DNA of 64,000 nt. Origin: Butyrivibrio sp. XPD2002 (GTDB lineage: Bacteria > Bacillota > Clostridia > Lachnospirales > Lachnospiraceae). The translations under genes were made by a program, and so were the position numbers. Positions 34,261 through 43,766 of this stretch are shown here, one piece after another (position 1 is the first letter of the stretch; every line of letters starts with the position of its first letter). The stretch is taken from NCBI RefSeq assembly GCF_000423945.1, contig NZ_AUIY01000020.1, positions 1-64,000 on the forward strand, in the 5' to 3' direction. Under the pieces are notes generated by a model. The model worked only from the letters and a program-made list of their open reading frames with translations, made no database searches and was not told the DNA's origin.

Positions 34261-35049
34261 ATGAATACAGAAATAGATGGATTAAAAATAAATTATCGGG
34301 ATGAGGGACAGGGACCGCTTCTGGTTCTCCTTCATGGATGGGGATCAAATGTAGACCTTTTTGATGGCATATTTAAATTTGCTTCCAAAAAGTATCACGT
34401 TGTCGGCATGGACATGCCGGGCTTCGGTAAGAGCAATGAGCCCACTGAGCCCTGGGAAGTAAGCGACTTTGTGGATTTCGTGATTCATTTTATAAATAAA
34501 CTCTATCCGGATGACAAGGAGGTTATTCTTCTTGGTCATTCCATGGGCGGACGCGTTATCATTAAGATGATCGGCACGAAAAGTGAGGAGGAGCTTGGCT
34601 TTAAGGTTACCAAGGTTATTCTCACTGACAGTGCGGGAATCAAGCCTGTTCCGTCAGGTAAGCAGTCCAGCAGGACAAAGAGATATAAATTCTACAAGGG
34701 AATTCTTAATAAGACAGGAATTGCAAAGGCATTTCCGGGAACCCTTGAGAGTCTTCAGAAGAAATTCGGCTCAGCTGACTATGCGGCTGCAACTCCTATC
34801 ATGAGGGCAAGCCTTGTAAAGGTTGTAAATGAGGATCTTGCGCCATATATGCCCAAGGTGACAATGCCTGCTCTTCTTATCTGGGGAGACCAGGATACAG
34901 CAACACCTCTTTCTGACGGGCAGCAGATGGAGAAGCTTATGCCGGAGGCAGGTCTTGCGGTTATACCGGGAGTTGGTCACTACTCCTTCCTGGAGAATCA
35001 ATATATGTACAACAAGATTTTGGGAAGCTTCCTGAAAATAGAAATGTGA
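34261..35049 (+). CDS. Alpha/beta hydrolase
   Basis: This 262-aa protein has an oxyanion-hole segment HGWGSN (25-30), the nucleophile elbow GHSMGGR (Ser94), the acid in WGDQDTATP and the catalytic His in GVGHYSF. It has no signal peptide. The substrate is unknown. It lies 18 bp after the GH9-like gene and 10 bp before the Mur-ligase gene, so all three are probably co-transcribed. Confidence 0.9.
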   Translation: MNTEIDGLKINYRDEGQGPLLVLLHGWGSNVDLFDGIFKFASKKYHVVGMDMPGFGKSNEPTEPWEVSDFVDFVIHFINKLYPDDKEVILLGHSMGGRVIIKMIGTKSEEELGFKVTKVILTDSAGIKPVPSGKQSSRTKRYKFYKGILNKTGIAKAFPGTLESLQKKFGSADYAAATPIMRASLVKVVNEDLAPYMPKVTMPALLIWGDQDTATPLSDGQQMEKLMPEAGLAVIPGVGHYSFLENQYMYNKILGSFLKIEM

Positions 35050-35059
35050 GGAACCTTAT

Positions 35060-36718
35060 ATGAACACAATAATCTTTTTTATATATATTGCGGCTTATAT
35101 AGCAGCAACGGTTATGGGGCTTAGGCACTATACTCATATGCTGCAGCTTTCGTCCTACCAGTTCCAGGGGTACTTCAGGTATCTTAAGTCAAAGCCCCAC
35201 AGGTATGGACTTCATGTTGGCTTTTTATTTGTGACAGCTATTCTGGGAATACTTGGCAGAAACAGCCTCAGCAAGGCTTTTGCTATTTTATCCCTGGTAT
35301 TTTTGATCTTTCTTATTTTTCAGTATCTGCCGAAGCCTGCAAAGAAGAAATTCGTTGTAACCAAGAGAGTTCAGCGACTTTTCATAACCTATGCGGTAGT
35401 ATTCCTTATTTTCTGGGGAATATCAAGCTGGTGCTATTACACAAGCGGAGAGACACTGGCAGGTGTATTTATTGCTTCTAAGAACAGCGTTTCTAACTTC
35501 ACGATAGAGACTAATCCCAAGAAGCTCACAGCAATGTTCCTTGTTGCTGTTTTCATGGGATTCCTTCCTCTTGTTACAGCGCTTTGTAACCTGATAAACA
35601 AGCCCATCGAGAAGAAGGTAAACGATTGGTTTATCCATGATGCTCAGAGAATGTTAAATGAGCATCCGGGACTTAGGATCATCGGTATTACAGGAAGCTA
35701 TGGTAAGACAAGTGTTAAGTATTACCTCTGGACTCTTCTTTCAGAGGGCTTCAGGGTTCTGATGACACCTGAGAGCTTCAATACACCGATGGGAGTTGTT
35801 CGTACTATCAGAGAGCAGCTCACACCTATGCATGAAATCTTCATCTGTGAGATGGGAGCAAGACATGTGCATGACATCAAGGAGATAACAGATATCGTTC
35901 ATCCCGATGACGGTATGCTGACATCCATAGGACCTCAGCACCTTGAGACCTTCCATTCCATGGAAAATATTGTTGATACCAAGCTTGAGCTCTTTGATGC
36001 GGTTCAGGAAAAGAGCAGCGAAGGTCTTAAGTTTGCAAACGGTGATAATGAGATAATTAAGGATAATCTCAGACACAACAATGTGGTTCTGTACGGCTGC
36101 AGCGAGGGCTGTGACTATAGAGCAACAGAGGTCAGATTCACAGCAGACGGCGCATCCTTCAGGGTTACTGCTCCTAATGGGGATACAGAGAGCTTCTCAA
36201 TGAAGCTTCTCGGTGAGCACAATGTTACAAATGTTGTAGGCGCGATTGCCATGGCTCACACAATGGGAATTCCCATGAGCAAGCTGAAGATGGCGGTAAG
36301 ACGTATTACTCCTGCACCTCACAGACAGGAGTTGAAAAAGCACGGCAATGTATCAATCATTGATGATGCTTACAACTCAAATCCGATGGGTGCAAAGAGA
36401 GCTCTTGATACACTTTCTAAATTTGAAGATAGCGTAAGAATCCTTGTAACACCCGGAATGGTTGAGCTTGGTGACAAGGAAGCAGAATATAACAAGGAAT
36501 TCGGTAAGCAGGCTGCCGAGGCAGCAGATTATATCATTCTTGTTGGATCAGACCACACAAGACCCATTAAGGAAGGAGCTCTTGAAGCAGGCTTCTCAGA
36601 GGACAGACTTTTCGTCAAGGAAGCGCTTAAAGAAGCTACTGATCTGATGTACGAGCTGGAGGCAGGTAAGCCCAAGGTAATTCTTTTGGAAAATGATCTG
36701 CCGGATAACTATCTGTAA
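35060..36718 (+). CDS. Membrane-anchored Mur ligase family protein (MurF-like)
   Basis: This 552-aa protein adds four or five N-terminal membrane helices (about residues 1-190) to a Mur ligase catalytic core: ATP loop GITGSYGKTSVKYYL at about 210-224, ICEMGARHVHDI, DDAYNSNPMGAKRALDTL and a C-terminal domain. MurF adds D-Ala-D-Ala to UDP-MurNAc-tripeptide. The DDAYNSNP signature supports a MurF-type reaction, and a D-Ala-D-Ala ligase gene lies 1.8 kb downstream. Canonical MurF has no membrane region, so this may be a membrane-tethered MurF or a ligase acting on another substrate. Confidence 0.85.
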   Translation: MNTIIFFIYIAAYIAATVMGLRHYTHMLQLSSYQFQGYFRYLKSKPHRYGLHVGFLFVTAILGILGRNSLSKAFAILSLVFLIFLIFQYLPKPAKKKFVVTKRVQRLFITYAVVFLIFWGISSWCYYTSGETLAGVFIASKNSVSNFTIETNPKKLTAMFLVAVFMGFLPLVTALCNLINKPIEKKVNDWFIHDAQRMLNEHPGLRIIGITGSYGKTSVKYYLWTLLSEGFRVLMTPESFNTPMGVVRTIREQLTPMHEIFICEMGARHVHDIKEITDIVHPDDGMLTSIGPQHLETFHSMENIVDTKLELFDAVQEKSSEGLKFANGDNEIIKDNLRHNNVVLYGCSEGCDYRATEVRFTADGASFRVTAPNGDTESFSMKLLGEHNVTNVVGAIAMAHTMGIPMSKLKMAVRRITPAPHRQELKKHGNVSIIDDAYNSNPMGAKRALDTLSKFEDSVRILVTPGMVELGDKEAEYNKEFGKQAAEAADYIILVGSDHTRPIKEGALEAGFSEDRLFVKEALKEATDLMYELEAGKPKVILLENDLPDNYL

Positions 36719-36752
36719 TGCTTACACAATAGAGGATAATTAAGGAAGAAAC

Positions 36753-38432
36753 ATGAAACTGGAGAGAGGTCTTGAAATAAAAAAGACTATCTGTGGCGAA
36801 GGAGAAAAGGCAGTAACACTTGATGCTGCCTTTTCTCTCGTTATGGCATTCATTACGGTGATCAACCAGAATGCTATCATGGATCATCTTTTTTTCAGTA
36901 AATATAATATTGCCAGATATATCATCCTGTTTATGGTGTACACGGTTTTATTTTATGTGACCACAAGGATTATATGGGCTGTCTATAAAGATAAAGGTAA
37001 GGAAGCGGCGATCTGTGAAAAGAGACTTCCAAGACTTAAGCTGGCTCTTATTATGCTTGCTGCCTGGCTTCCGTATCTGCTGGTATTCCTTCCCGGAGTC
37101 GCCAATTATGATACGGTCAATCAGGTGAATGACCTTTTCGACGGAGTAGGCCCAGTGCCCTTTGGGTTTATTGAAGGACAAAAGACAGTAAATGTATTCC
37201 TAAATGCTCATCATCCAATAGTTCCGACCTTTATCTTTTCAGCTTTTATCGCGATCGGAACCTTACTGGGAAGTGCCACACTTGGCTTTTTGATATATGT
37301 TATCTGTCAGATGGCAGCAGGAGCATTTCTTATATCCGGGATACTCTGCGATATATATGAAAATGCTAAAACAGACAAGGGACGTAAGCTAATAAAGCTT
37401 GTGAGACTTTTTTACATGTTTATGCCCTTTATTCCGATGTACATGATCTGCATGCTGAAGAATACCATGCACAGTCTGTTGTTTATTCTTCTCATTTATG
37501 TCCTGTACAGATACTTTACGGGCAGGGACGAAAAGCCGGCAGGCTCCTTTGCACTTTTGTTTTTGATAGAGATAATGCTGTGTGTAACCCTTAACACCGG
37601 AATATTTGTGGTTATCTTTACAGCGATAGGAATTTTATTCTTAAAAGACAAAAACAGGATTAAGATTCTGCTTGTATCCCTTGGCTGCGCGGTAGTGTGG
37701 TTCATAGTTTTCCCCAAGGTAATATATCCTGCAATGAATATCTTTCCCGGAGGAAAGCAGGAGCTTTACGGAACACTTTTCCAGCAGACTGCAAGACTTA
37801 TCAGGGATAAGGAAGAAGACATAACGGATGAAGATAAAGAAATCATAAATGCGGTTTTAGACTATGATAGAATAAAAAAGGATTTCACCTTTAATGTGAC
37901 GGATCCTGTGAAGGATACTTATCGAATCGACTGCACAAAGGAAGATATGAATGCGTATCTTAAGATGTGGATAAGACAGGGTATAAAGCATCCTGTGGTA
38001 TATTTCAGGGCGACGCTTTCAATCTGCGGATATTTCTTTGCGCCCGGCGTGGGAATTCAGATATTTAGTGATATTCCCAAGGCTAAAGGAATATTTGGTG
38101 AGATTCACTCCCTGGTGCCCAACAGATTTGGAGAAAAGGCAGCGGAGCTGTATTTTCAGATTACGATCATGCCGGTGATAAAATGGATATTCCAGACAGT
38201 TCTCTATGCTTTCTGGATTCCTGTGTATCTGTTCTATATACTTGTTATCAGGGATAAGGCTGAGGATGAAGAAGGTAAAAAAAGGCCGGAGCTGATTGTG
38301 CTTTTGCCACTTTTTGTTACTGTTCTGTTTTTGGTAGTAAGTCCCATGAACTACAGCAGATATGCGCTTTGTCTTATATTTGCATCGCCTCTTGTGGTGG
38401 CGCTTTTGGGACCTCTTTATAAAAGAAGTTGA
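36753..38432 (+). CDS. Multi-pass membrane protein (DUF6020-like)
   Basis: This 559-aa protein has about twelve hydrophobic segments and a hydrophilic loop at about 340-430. It has the PGVANYDTVNQ motif near residue 115 and NAHHPIVPTF, which I associate with the DUF6020 family of Firmicutes, and it is loosely reminiscent of GT-C glycosyltransferases with an early acidic loop (the D in NYD). No function is established. It follows the Mur-ligase gene by 34 bp and its stop is overlapped by the ddl promoter. A glycan transfer or flipping role in wall assembly is only inference from context. Confidence 0.65.
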   Translation: MKLERGLEIKKTICGEGEKAVTLDAAFSLVMAFITVINQNAIMDHLFFSKYNIARYIILFMVYTVLFYVTTRIIWAVYKDKGKEAAICEKRLPRLKLALIMLAAWLPYLLVFLPGVANYDTVNQVNDLFDGVGPVPFGFIEGQKTVNVFLNAHHPIVPTFIFSAFIAIGTLLGSATLGFLIYVICQMAAGAFLISGILCDIYENAKTDKGRKLIKLVRLFYMFMPFIPMYMICMLKNTMHSLLFILLIYVLYRYFTGRDEKPAGSFALLFLIEIMLCVTLNTGIFVVIFTAIGILFLKDKNRIKILLVSLGCAVVWFIVFPKVIYPAMNIFPGGKQELYGTLFQQTARLIRDKEEDITDEDKEIINAVLDYDRIKKDFTFNVTDPVKDTYRIDCTKEDMNAYLKMWIRQGIKHPVVYFRATLSICGYFFAPGVGIQIFSDIPKAKGIFGEIHSLVPNRFGEKAAELYFQITIMPVIKWIFQTVLYAFWIPVYLFYILVIRDKAEDEEGKKRPELIVLLPLFVTVLFLVVSPMNYSRYALCLIFASPLVVALLGPLYKRS

Positions 38433-38456
38433 ATTTTTCACAGATAAGATTATACT
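38429..38456 (+). promoter_or_regulatory. Promoter of the D-Ala-D-Ala ligase gene
   Basis: TTGAAT (38429-38434, overlapping the previous stop), 16 bp, TATACT (38451-38456). Confidence 0.6.
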
Positions 38457-38505
38457 TTTTGATGTATGATTTTTTGTCGAAGCAATTTGAAAGGAAGTGT
38501 TTATT

Positions 38506-39720
38506 TTGAAGTTAAAGCTTGCAGTTCTCTTTGGCGGTAAAAGTACAGAGCATGAGATTTCCATTATCTCTGCTATTCAGGCAATAGGATATATGAACAG
38601 GGATAAGTACGATATCATTCCCGTTTATATGACTAAAGAGAATGATTTTTATATTGGCGAAGATATTGATAAGATCGAGGAATACACACATATTCCCGAA
38701 CTCCTTAAGAAGAGCACAAAGGTAGTGTGGATAAAGGATGGCAATAAGGTCAATCTCGTCCGTTACCCCATGAAGAAGTTTGGTAACAACGTGGTTAACA
38801 GCGTAGATATCGCTTTTCCTATCGTTCACGGAACAAACGTTGAGGATGGTGTTCTTACAGGATACCTTCAGACACTTGGTCTTCCCGTAGTTGGCTGTGA
38901 CGTTCTTTCTTCAGCTGTTGGAATGAACAAGTATGTTATGAAAACTGTTCTTAAGGACAACGATATTTCCGTTCTCGACTGCAAGTGCTATACATGGACA
39001 GATTATGAGGATGCTGAAGGTCTTATGAACAAAATCGAAGGCGCATTCAAGTATCCCGTTATTGTAAAGCCTATCAACCTTGGCTCAAGCATCGGTATTT
39101 CCAAGGCTGGTAACAGAGAAGAGCTCACAGAGGCTCTTGAGCTTGCATTTGAGTTCTCAAGAAAGATCCTTGTTGAGCCTGCTATCGTTAAGCTCAAGGA
39201 AATCAACTGCTCTGTTCTTGGTGATTACGAGGAAGCGGAGGCTTCTGAGTGTGAGGAGCCCATCAACTCAGATGAGATCCTTTCATTTGAGGATAAGTAT
39301 ATTGGCGGCTCAGGTGCTAAAGGAGCTAAGTCAGGTGGCGCTAAGACCGGTGGTTCTAAGGGAATGGCCAGCCTTAAGAGAAAGATCCCTGCTGATATCA
39401 CAGATGAGCAGAGATCAGAAGTTAGAAAGATGGCAGTTGATGCATTTAAGTGCCTTGGCTGCAGCGGTGTTTCCAGAATAGACTTTATGCTTGATGAAGA
39501 GACCGGAAAAATCTATCTCAACGAGATAAACACAATTCCGGGATCACTGTCCTTCTATCTTTGGGAACCCCTTGGCAAGAAGTATTCACAGCTTCTTGAT
39601 GACATGATTAATATAGCAATTAAACAGGACCGCGAGAATCACAAGCTGGTATTCTCTTTTGAGACTAACGTTCTTGAGGGAGTTAAGCTTGGTGGTGGCT
39701 CTAAGGGAAGTAAAGTTTGA
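38506..39720 (+). CDS. ddl: D-alanine--D-alanine ligase with Gly/Ser/Lys insert
   Basis: This 404-aa ATP-grasp enzyme joins two D-alanines for peptidoglycan precursors. Signatures are VLFGGKSTEHEISI (8-21), the ATP-grasp segment VIVKPINLGSSIGISKA (about 185-201) and NEINTIPGSLSF. Between DKYIG and LKRKIPADIT lies a low-complexity insert (residues 267-289: GSGAKGAKSGGAKTGGSKG), and the C-terminus ends GGGSKGSKV. Usual Ddl is 310-370 aa. TTG 38506 is the likely start because AAAGGAAG lies eight bases upstream; the GTG at 38497 is inside that site. It ends before a bidirectional terminator. Confidence 0.93.
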   Translation: MKLKLAVLFGGKSTEHEISIISAIQAIGYMNRDKYDIIPVYMTKENDFYIGEDIDKIEEYTHIPELLKKSTKVVWIKDGNKVNLVRYPMKKFGNNVVNSVDIAFPIVHGTNVEDGVLTGYLQTLGLPVVGCDVLSSAVGMNKYVMKTVLKDNDISVLDCKCYTWTDYEDAEGLMNKIEGAFKYPVIVKPINLGSSIGISKAGNREELTEALELAFEFSRKILVEPAIVKLKEINCSVLGDYEEAEASECEEPINSDEILSFEDKYIGGSGAKGAKSGGAKTGGSKGMASLKRKIPADITDEQRSEVRKMAVDAFKCLGCSGVSRIDFMLDEETGKIYLNEINTIPGSLSFYLWEPLGKKYSQLLDDMINIAIKQDRENHKLVFSFETNVLEGVKLGGGSKGSKV

Positions 39721-39725
39721 TTAAT

Positions 39726-39761
39726 AAAAAATAAGGCGTTAAACCAACGCCTTATTTTTTT
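39726..39761. terminator. Bidirectional terminator, ddl / plsC
   Basis: AAAAAATAAGGCGTT (39726-39740) pairs with AACGCCTTATTTTTT (39746-39760); T-tracts are on both strands. The plsC stop codon lies in the loop-proximal part. Confidence 0.92.
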
Positions 39762-40470
39762 CATATGTATCCTGAATTATTTTGTGACAATAGAGTTCGA
39801 TATTTTTCTTGTCCTCGGGCTCAAGCTGATCCATATAGATGGGAGCGCCGTACTCGAGAACTACATGAGATTTTTTGATAAAAGGAAGATGATCTTCAAA
39901 AATTGCATTTGAATTATTGATGGTCATCGGAACAATGGGGCATCCGGTTTTCTGAGCTATTTTAAAGCTCCCCTTATGGAACGGAAGCATCTCATCAGAT
40001 TTGTTTCTGGTGCCTTCCGGATAGATGGTAATTGAAATGCCGTTTTTTACCTTATCGATAGCGGAGAGGATAACCTGCAGTCCCTGTCTGATATCGGATC
40101 TGTCAAGGAAGAGACAGTCCATATTTCTCATCCACTGGGAGAGAACGGGAACCTTGAGGATTTCCTTCTTGGCGATATAGCCTGTGAGTCTCGGAACTCT
40201 TGAGTAACTAAGAACTATATCAAAATAACTTCTGTGATTACCAACATAGAGTACTGCTTTGTCCTTTGGAACATTTTCCTCACCGATGACTGTAAGCTTC
40301 GCGCCGGAGAGAAAAGCCACACATCTAAAGGCCCAGCTCACTATGCGGAGTGAAGCGGTCTTTTTCGCTTCAAGGTTAAATTTACCTACAATCCAGAGCA
40401 CAAACTGAATAAGTATGCTGCAGAGCAGGAAAATAAACAAAAATAAAAAAACTAAAATAAGACGTATCAT
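39739..40470 (-). CDS. plsC: 1-acyl-sn-glycerol-3-phosphate acyltransferase
   Basis: This 243-aa membrane-bound enzyme has an N-terminal hydrophobic hairpin (MIRLILVFLFLFIFLL...) and the acyltransferase blocks NHRSYFDIVL (H-x4-D), FLDRSDIRQG, YPEGTRNKS and VPMTINNS. It makes phosphatidic acid from lysophosphatidate. ATG 40470 is preceded by GGAG at nine bases; the upstream extension of the open frame looks non-coding. It is a single gene divergent from pyrC. Confidence 0.92.
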   Translation of the reverse strand: MIRLILVFLFLFIFLLCSILIQFVLWIVGKFNLEAKKTASLRIVSWAFRCVAFLSGAKLTVIGEENVPKDKAVLYVGNHRSYFDIVLSYSRVPRLTGYIAKKEILKVPVLSQWMRNMDCLFLDRSDIRQGLQVILSAIDKVKNGISITIYPEGTRNKSDEMLPFHKGSFKIAQKTGCPIVPMTINNSNAIFEDHLPFIKKSHVVLEYGAPIYMDQLEPEDKKNIELYCHKIIQDTYEKNKALV

Positions 40471-40592
40471 GAATGAATCTCCGATAAATTTATAGTATGA
40501 TGTATACGGATTTTGCAGGAGATATTCATCAACCTTAAATCCATACAAATAACTATTATACCACAATAAACATACAGGAAAAGGAAATCAAA

Positions 40593-41963
40593 ATGCTTCT
40601 GATTAAAAACGGACGACTTATAGACCCGGCAAGCGGTCTTGACGGATACAGAGATGTCCTCATTCACAATGGAAGAATCGCCAAAGTGGGCTACTGCGGA
40701 ACACTTGATGACATGGCAGCTGAGGCTGCGTCCATGTTTACAGAAGGCGGAGTGGCAAGACTTGATGAGATTGATGCAGGAGGAATGATTGTTGCTCCAG
40801 GACTTGTGGACGCACATGTTCATTTCAGAGATCCCGGCTTTACTGATAAGGAGGATATCCATACCGGCGCAGAGGCTGCCAAGAAGGGTGGATTTACCTC
40901 TGTTGTGATGATGGGAAATACCAATCCTTCACTGGATAATCCTGAGACAATAAGATATGCCCTCAAAAAAGGAGCTGAGACCGGTATTAGAGTTTTTTCC
41001 TGTGCCAATATCACAAAGGGAATGCAGGGAAAAGAGCTGACTGATATGGAAGCCCTTCTGGATGAAGGCGTAGTTCTCTTTACAGATGACGGTAAGCCTC
41101 TCACGGATGAGAGCATTATGAAGAAGGCCTGCGAGAAGGCAGCTGCCCTTAATAAGGTGTTGAGTCTCCACGAGGAGGATCCTTCCTTTATAACTGACAA
41201 TGGAATTAACGCCGGAGAAGCCGCTTGGGCGCTCGGAATAAAGGGCTCTCCAAGAGATGCCGAGATTGCTATGGTAAAAAGAGATATAGCACTGGCGAAT
41301 GAAACAGGCGCACACATTACCATACAGCATATAAGTACTAAAGAGGCTGTGGATATGATAAGGGAGGCAAGGAAAACCAATCCGGGAATCCATGCGGAAG
41401 CAACGCCTCATCACTTTACACTTACAGATGAAGCAGTAGCAAAATACGGAAGCCTTGCCAAGATGAATCCGCCGCTTAGAAAAGAGAGCGACAGACTTGC
41501 GATCATCGAGGGATTAGCAGATGGAACGATTGAGACCATTGCGACAGATCACGCTCCCCACACAAAAGAGGAGAAGGAGAGGGAGATCACGAAGGCTCCC
41601 AGCGGAATTATAGGGCTGGAGACATCCCTCGGGCTTGGAATAAGGGAGCTCGTGGAGAAGGGGCATATGGATATGATGACTCTGCTTTCCAGAATGACCT
41701 GTCTTCCTGCGGCCATATATGAACTGTATGCGTTTGTACCCGGGGATGAATTATCCTCAGACGGAAGGAATGTTATAGAAGCACTTCCTGTCGGAAGAAT
41801 ATATGAAGGCGGCCCCGCTGATCTTGTGATTTTCGCTGAAAAAGAGACCTATAAGGTTGAAGAATTTGCATCAAAGGCTTCGAATTCGCCTTTTTTAGGG
41901 GAGGAATTACCCGGAAGGATTCATTTCACCATATGCGGTGGAAATGTTGTTTACAATATATAA
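40593..41963 (+). CDS. pyrC: Dihydroorotase
   Basis: This 456-aa type I dihydroorotase closes carbamoyl-aspartate to dihydroorotate. Metal ligands are visible: DAHVHFRDPG (about 73-82), HEEDPS, TIQHIS and ATDHAPHT. It is somewhat longer than most because of a 15-residue insertion after the N-terminal beta domain (MAAEAASMFTEGGVA). It starts the pyrC-pyrK-pyrD run. AAAGGAAA lies just upstream of the ATG. No PyrR-binding attenuator is visible in the 120-bp leader. Confidence 0.95.
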   Translation: MLLIKNGRLIDPASGLDGYRDVLIHNGRIAKVGYCGTLDDMAAEAASMFTEGGVARLDEIDAGGMIVAPGLVDAHVHFRDPGFTDKEDIHTGAEAAKKGGFTSVVMMGNTNPSLDNPETIRYALKKGAETGIRVFSCANITKGMQGKELTDMEALLDEGVVLFTDDGKPLTDESIMKKACEKAAALNKVLSLHEEDPSFITDNGINAGEAAWALGIKGSPRDAEIAMVKRDIALANETGAHITIQHISTKEAVDMIREARKTNPGIHAEATPHHFTLTDEAVAKYGSLAKMNPPLRKESDRLAIIEGLADGTIETIATDHAPHTKEEKEREITKAPSGIIGLETSLGLGIRELVEKGHMDMMTLLSRMTCLPAAIYELYAFVPGDELSSDGRNVIEALPVGRIYEGGPADLVIFAEKETYKVEEFASKASNSPFLGEELPGRIHFTICGGNVVYNI

Positions 41964-41990
41964 ATCATATTACGTGAAAGGAAAATACCA

Positions 41991-42782
41991 ATGTCCAAGA
42001 AGAAAAAGATATCGGCTGAAGTAATTTCGCAAAGCAGCTTAGCAGAAGGAATAATGGATCTCAGGCTAAAGACAGATCTTGCTGAGGATGCAGGTCCCGG
42101 ACAGTTTATCGGAATCTATCCCTCTAACAGATCGACACTTCTTCCAAGACCCATAAGTATCTGCGGCTATGACAAAACCGAGAAGACACTTCGCATAGTT
42201 TACAGAATAGCAGGAAGCGGAACAGCAGAATTTGCCCTGTACAGACCGGGAGACTGTGTGGATATACTGGGAATTTTGGGAAATGGGTTCCCTGTGGATA
42301 AGGCAAGTGGAAAAAAGGTTCTTATCATAGGTGGTGGAATAGGTGTACCGCCCCTTCTTGGCCTTGCAAAGGAACTGAAGGAGAATGGCTGTGCAGCAGA
42401 AATATCCATGGTTATGGGATATAGAAATTCCGAGACCTTCCTTTCAGATGAGTTTGAAAAATATGGAAAGCTTTATATAGCAACAGAGGATGGAAGCGTT
42501 GGAACCAAGGGTAATGTAATAGATGCCTGCAGGGAAAATAAGATAGAAGCGGATGTGATCTTTTCCTGTGGACCTATGCCCATGCTACGTGGCGTTGCAG
42601 CTTATGCAAAGGAGATATCCGCAAAGGCATATATTAGTCTTGAGGAGCGTATGGCCTGCGGTGTCGGAGCCTGCCTTGGATGTATATGCAAAACAAAAAA
42701 TGTTGATGACCACTCACATGTAAACAACGCTCGCATTTGTACAGACGGTCCGGTATTCGATGCCGATGAGCTTGAGCTTTAA
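41991..42782 (+). CDS. pyrK: Dihydroorotate dehydrogenase electron-transfer subunit
   Basis: This 263-aa subunit carries FAD and a [2Fe-2S] cluster and links PyrD to NAD. The FAD segment LLPRPISICGYD, the NAD loop IGGGIGVPPLLGLA and the C-terminal cluster cysteines MACGVGACLGCICKT...RICTDGPVF are intact. It is 27 bp downstream of pyrC. Confidence 0.95.
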   Translation: MSKKKKISAEVISQSSLAEGIMDLRLKTDLAEDAGPGQFIGIYPSNRSTLLPRPISICGYDKTEKTLRIVYRIAGSGTAEFALYRPGDCVDILGILGNGFPVDKASGKKVLIIGGGIGVPPLLGLAKELKENGCAAEISMVMGYRNSETFLSDEFEKYGKLYIATEDGSVGTKGNVIDACRENKIEADVIFSCGPMPMLRGVAAYAKEISAKAYISLEERMACGVGACLGCICKTKNVDDHSHVNNARICTDGPVFDADELEL

Positions 42783-42847
42783 GGCTTTTGATAGTGCGGA
42801 AACCAGAGAATATATGCGACAAGCATCATAAATAGTAGGAGAATGGG

Positions 42848-43753
42848 ATGAATACATCAGTAAATATATCCGGGGTAACCTTCAAAAACCCCGTAATGAC
42901 AGCTTCAGGAACCTTTGGCTCAGGAATGGAATATGCGGAATTTGTTGATCTTAACAGACTTGGCGCAGTAGTGACCAAGGGCGTTGCAAGTGTTCCGTGG
43001 CCGGGAAACCCCACACCCAGAGTCGCTGAGGTTTACGGAGGAATGCTGAATGCAATAGGACTTCAGAACCCCGGAGTGGACGTGATGATAGAGAGGGATC
43101 TGCCCTTTCTTAAGGATTTTGATACAAAGGTAATAGTAAATGTGTGCGGAAAGAGCACCCAGGATTATGTGGACGTGGTAGATAAGCTTGCAGATCAGGA
43201 CGGCGTTCACATGCTGGAGATAAATGTGTCCTGCCCCAACGTAAAGGAAGGCGGAATAGCTTTCGGACAGGATCCCAAGGCTCTTTTTGAGATCACAAAG
43301 GAGATAAAGAACCACGCTAAGCAGCCCATTATCATGAAGCTCAGCCCCAATGTCACAAGCATCGCTGAGATGGCTAAGGCTGCAGAGGCAGCAGGTTCAG
43401 ATGCGATATCTCTTATAAATACCATAACCGGTATGAAGATTGATATTTATAAAAAGACATTTGCCATAGCAAATAAGACAGGAGGCCTTTCAGGTCCTGC
43501 AATTAAGCCAGTGGCTGTACGCATGGTTTATGAGGCTTCACATGCGGTAAAGATACCTGTAATTGGAATGGGTGGAATCGCAAATGCAGAAGATGCAATT
43601 GAATTTATGCTGGCAGGAGCAACTGGAGTTGCTGTCGGTGCCATGAACTTCCATGACCCCTACACAACACTTAATGTGGTAGAGGGCATAGAAAGATACA
43701 TGAGAGAGCAGGGAATAAGCGATATCAATGACCTGATCGGTGCTGTAGATTAA
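42848..43753 (+). CDS. pyrD: Dihydroorotate dehydrogenase, catalytic subunit (class 1B)
   Basis: This 301-aa FMN enzyme oxidises dihydroorotate to orotate. Class 1B features are the catalytic cysteine in INVSCPNVKEGG, the FMN-binding KLSPNVT and the late IGMGGI...GATGVAVGAMN. It needs PyrK, encoded 65 bp upstream. TAGGAG precedes the ATG. It converges with the DUF1934 gene across a 13-bp gap without a clear terminator. Confidence 0.95.
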   Translation: MNTSVNISGVTFKNPVMTASGTFGSGMEYAEFVDLNRLGAVVTKGVASVPWPGNPTPRVAEVYGGMLNAIGLQNPGVDVMIERDLPFLKDFDTKVIVNVCGKSTQDYVDVVDKLADQDGVHMLEINVSCPNVKEGGIAFGQDPKALFEITKEIKNHAKQPIIMKLSPNVTSIAEMAKAAEAAGSDAISLINTITGMKIDIYKKTFAIANKTGGLSGPAIKPVAVRMVYEASHAVKIPVIGMGGIANAEDAIEFMLAGATGVAVGAMNFHDPYTTLNVVEGIERYMREQGISDINDLIGAVD

Positions 43754-43766
43754 CGCTTTTCTGCCT

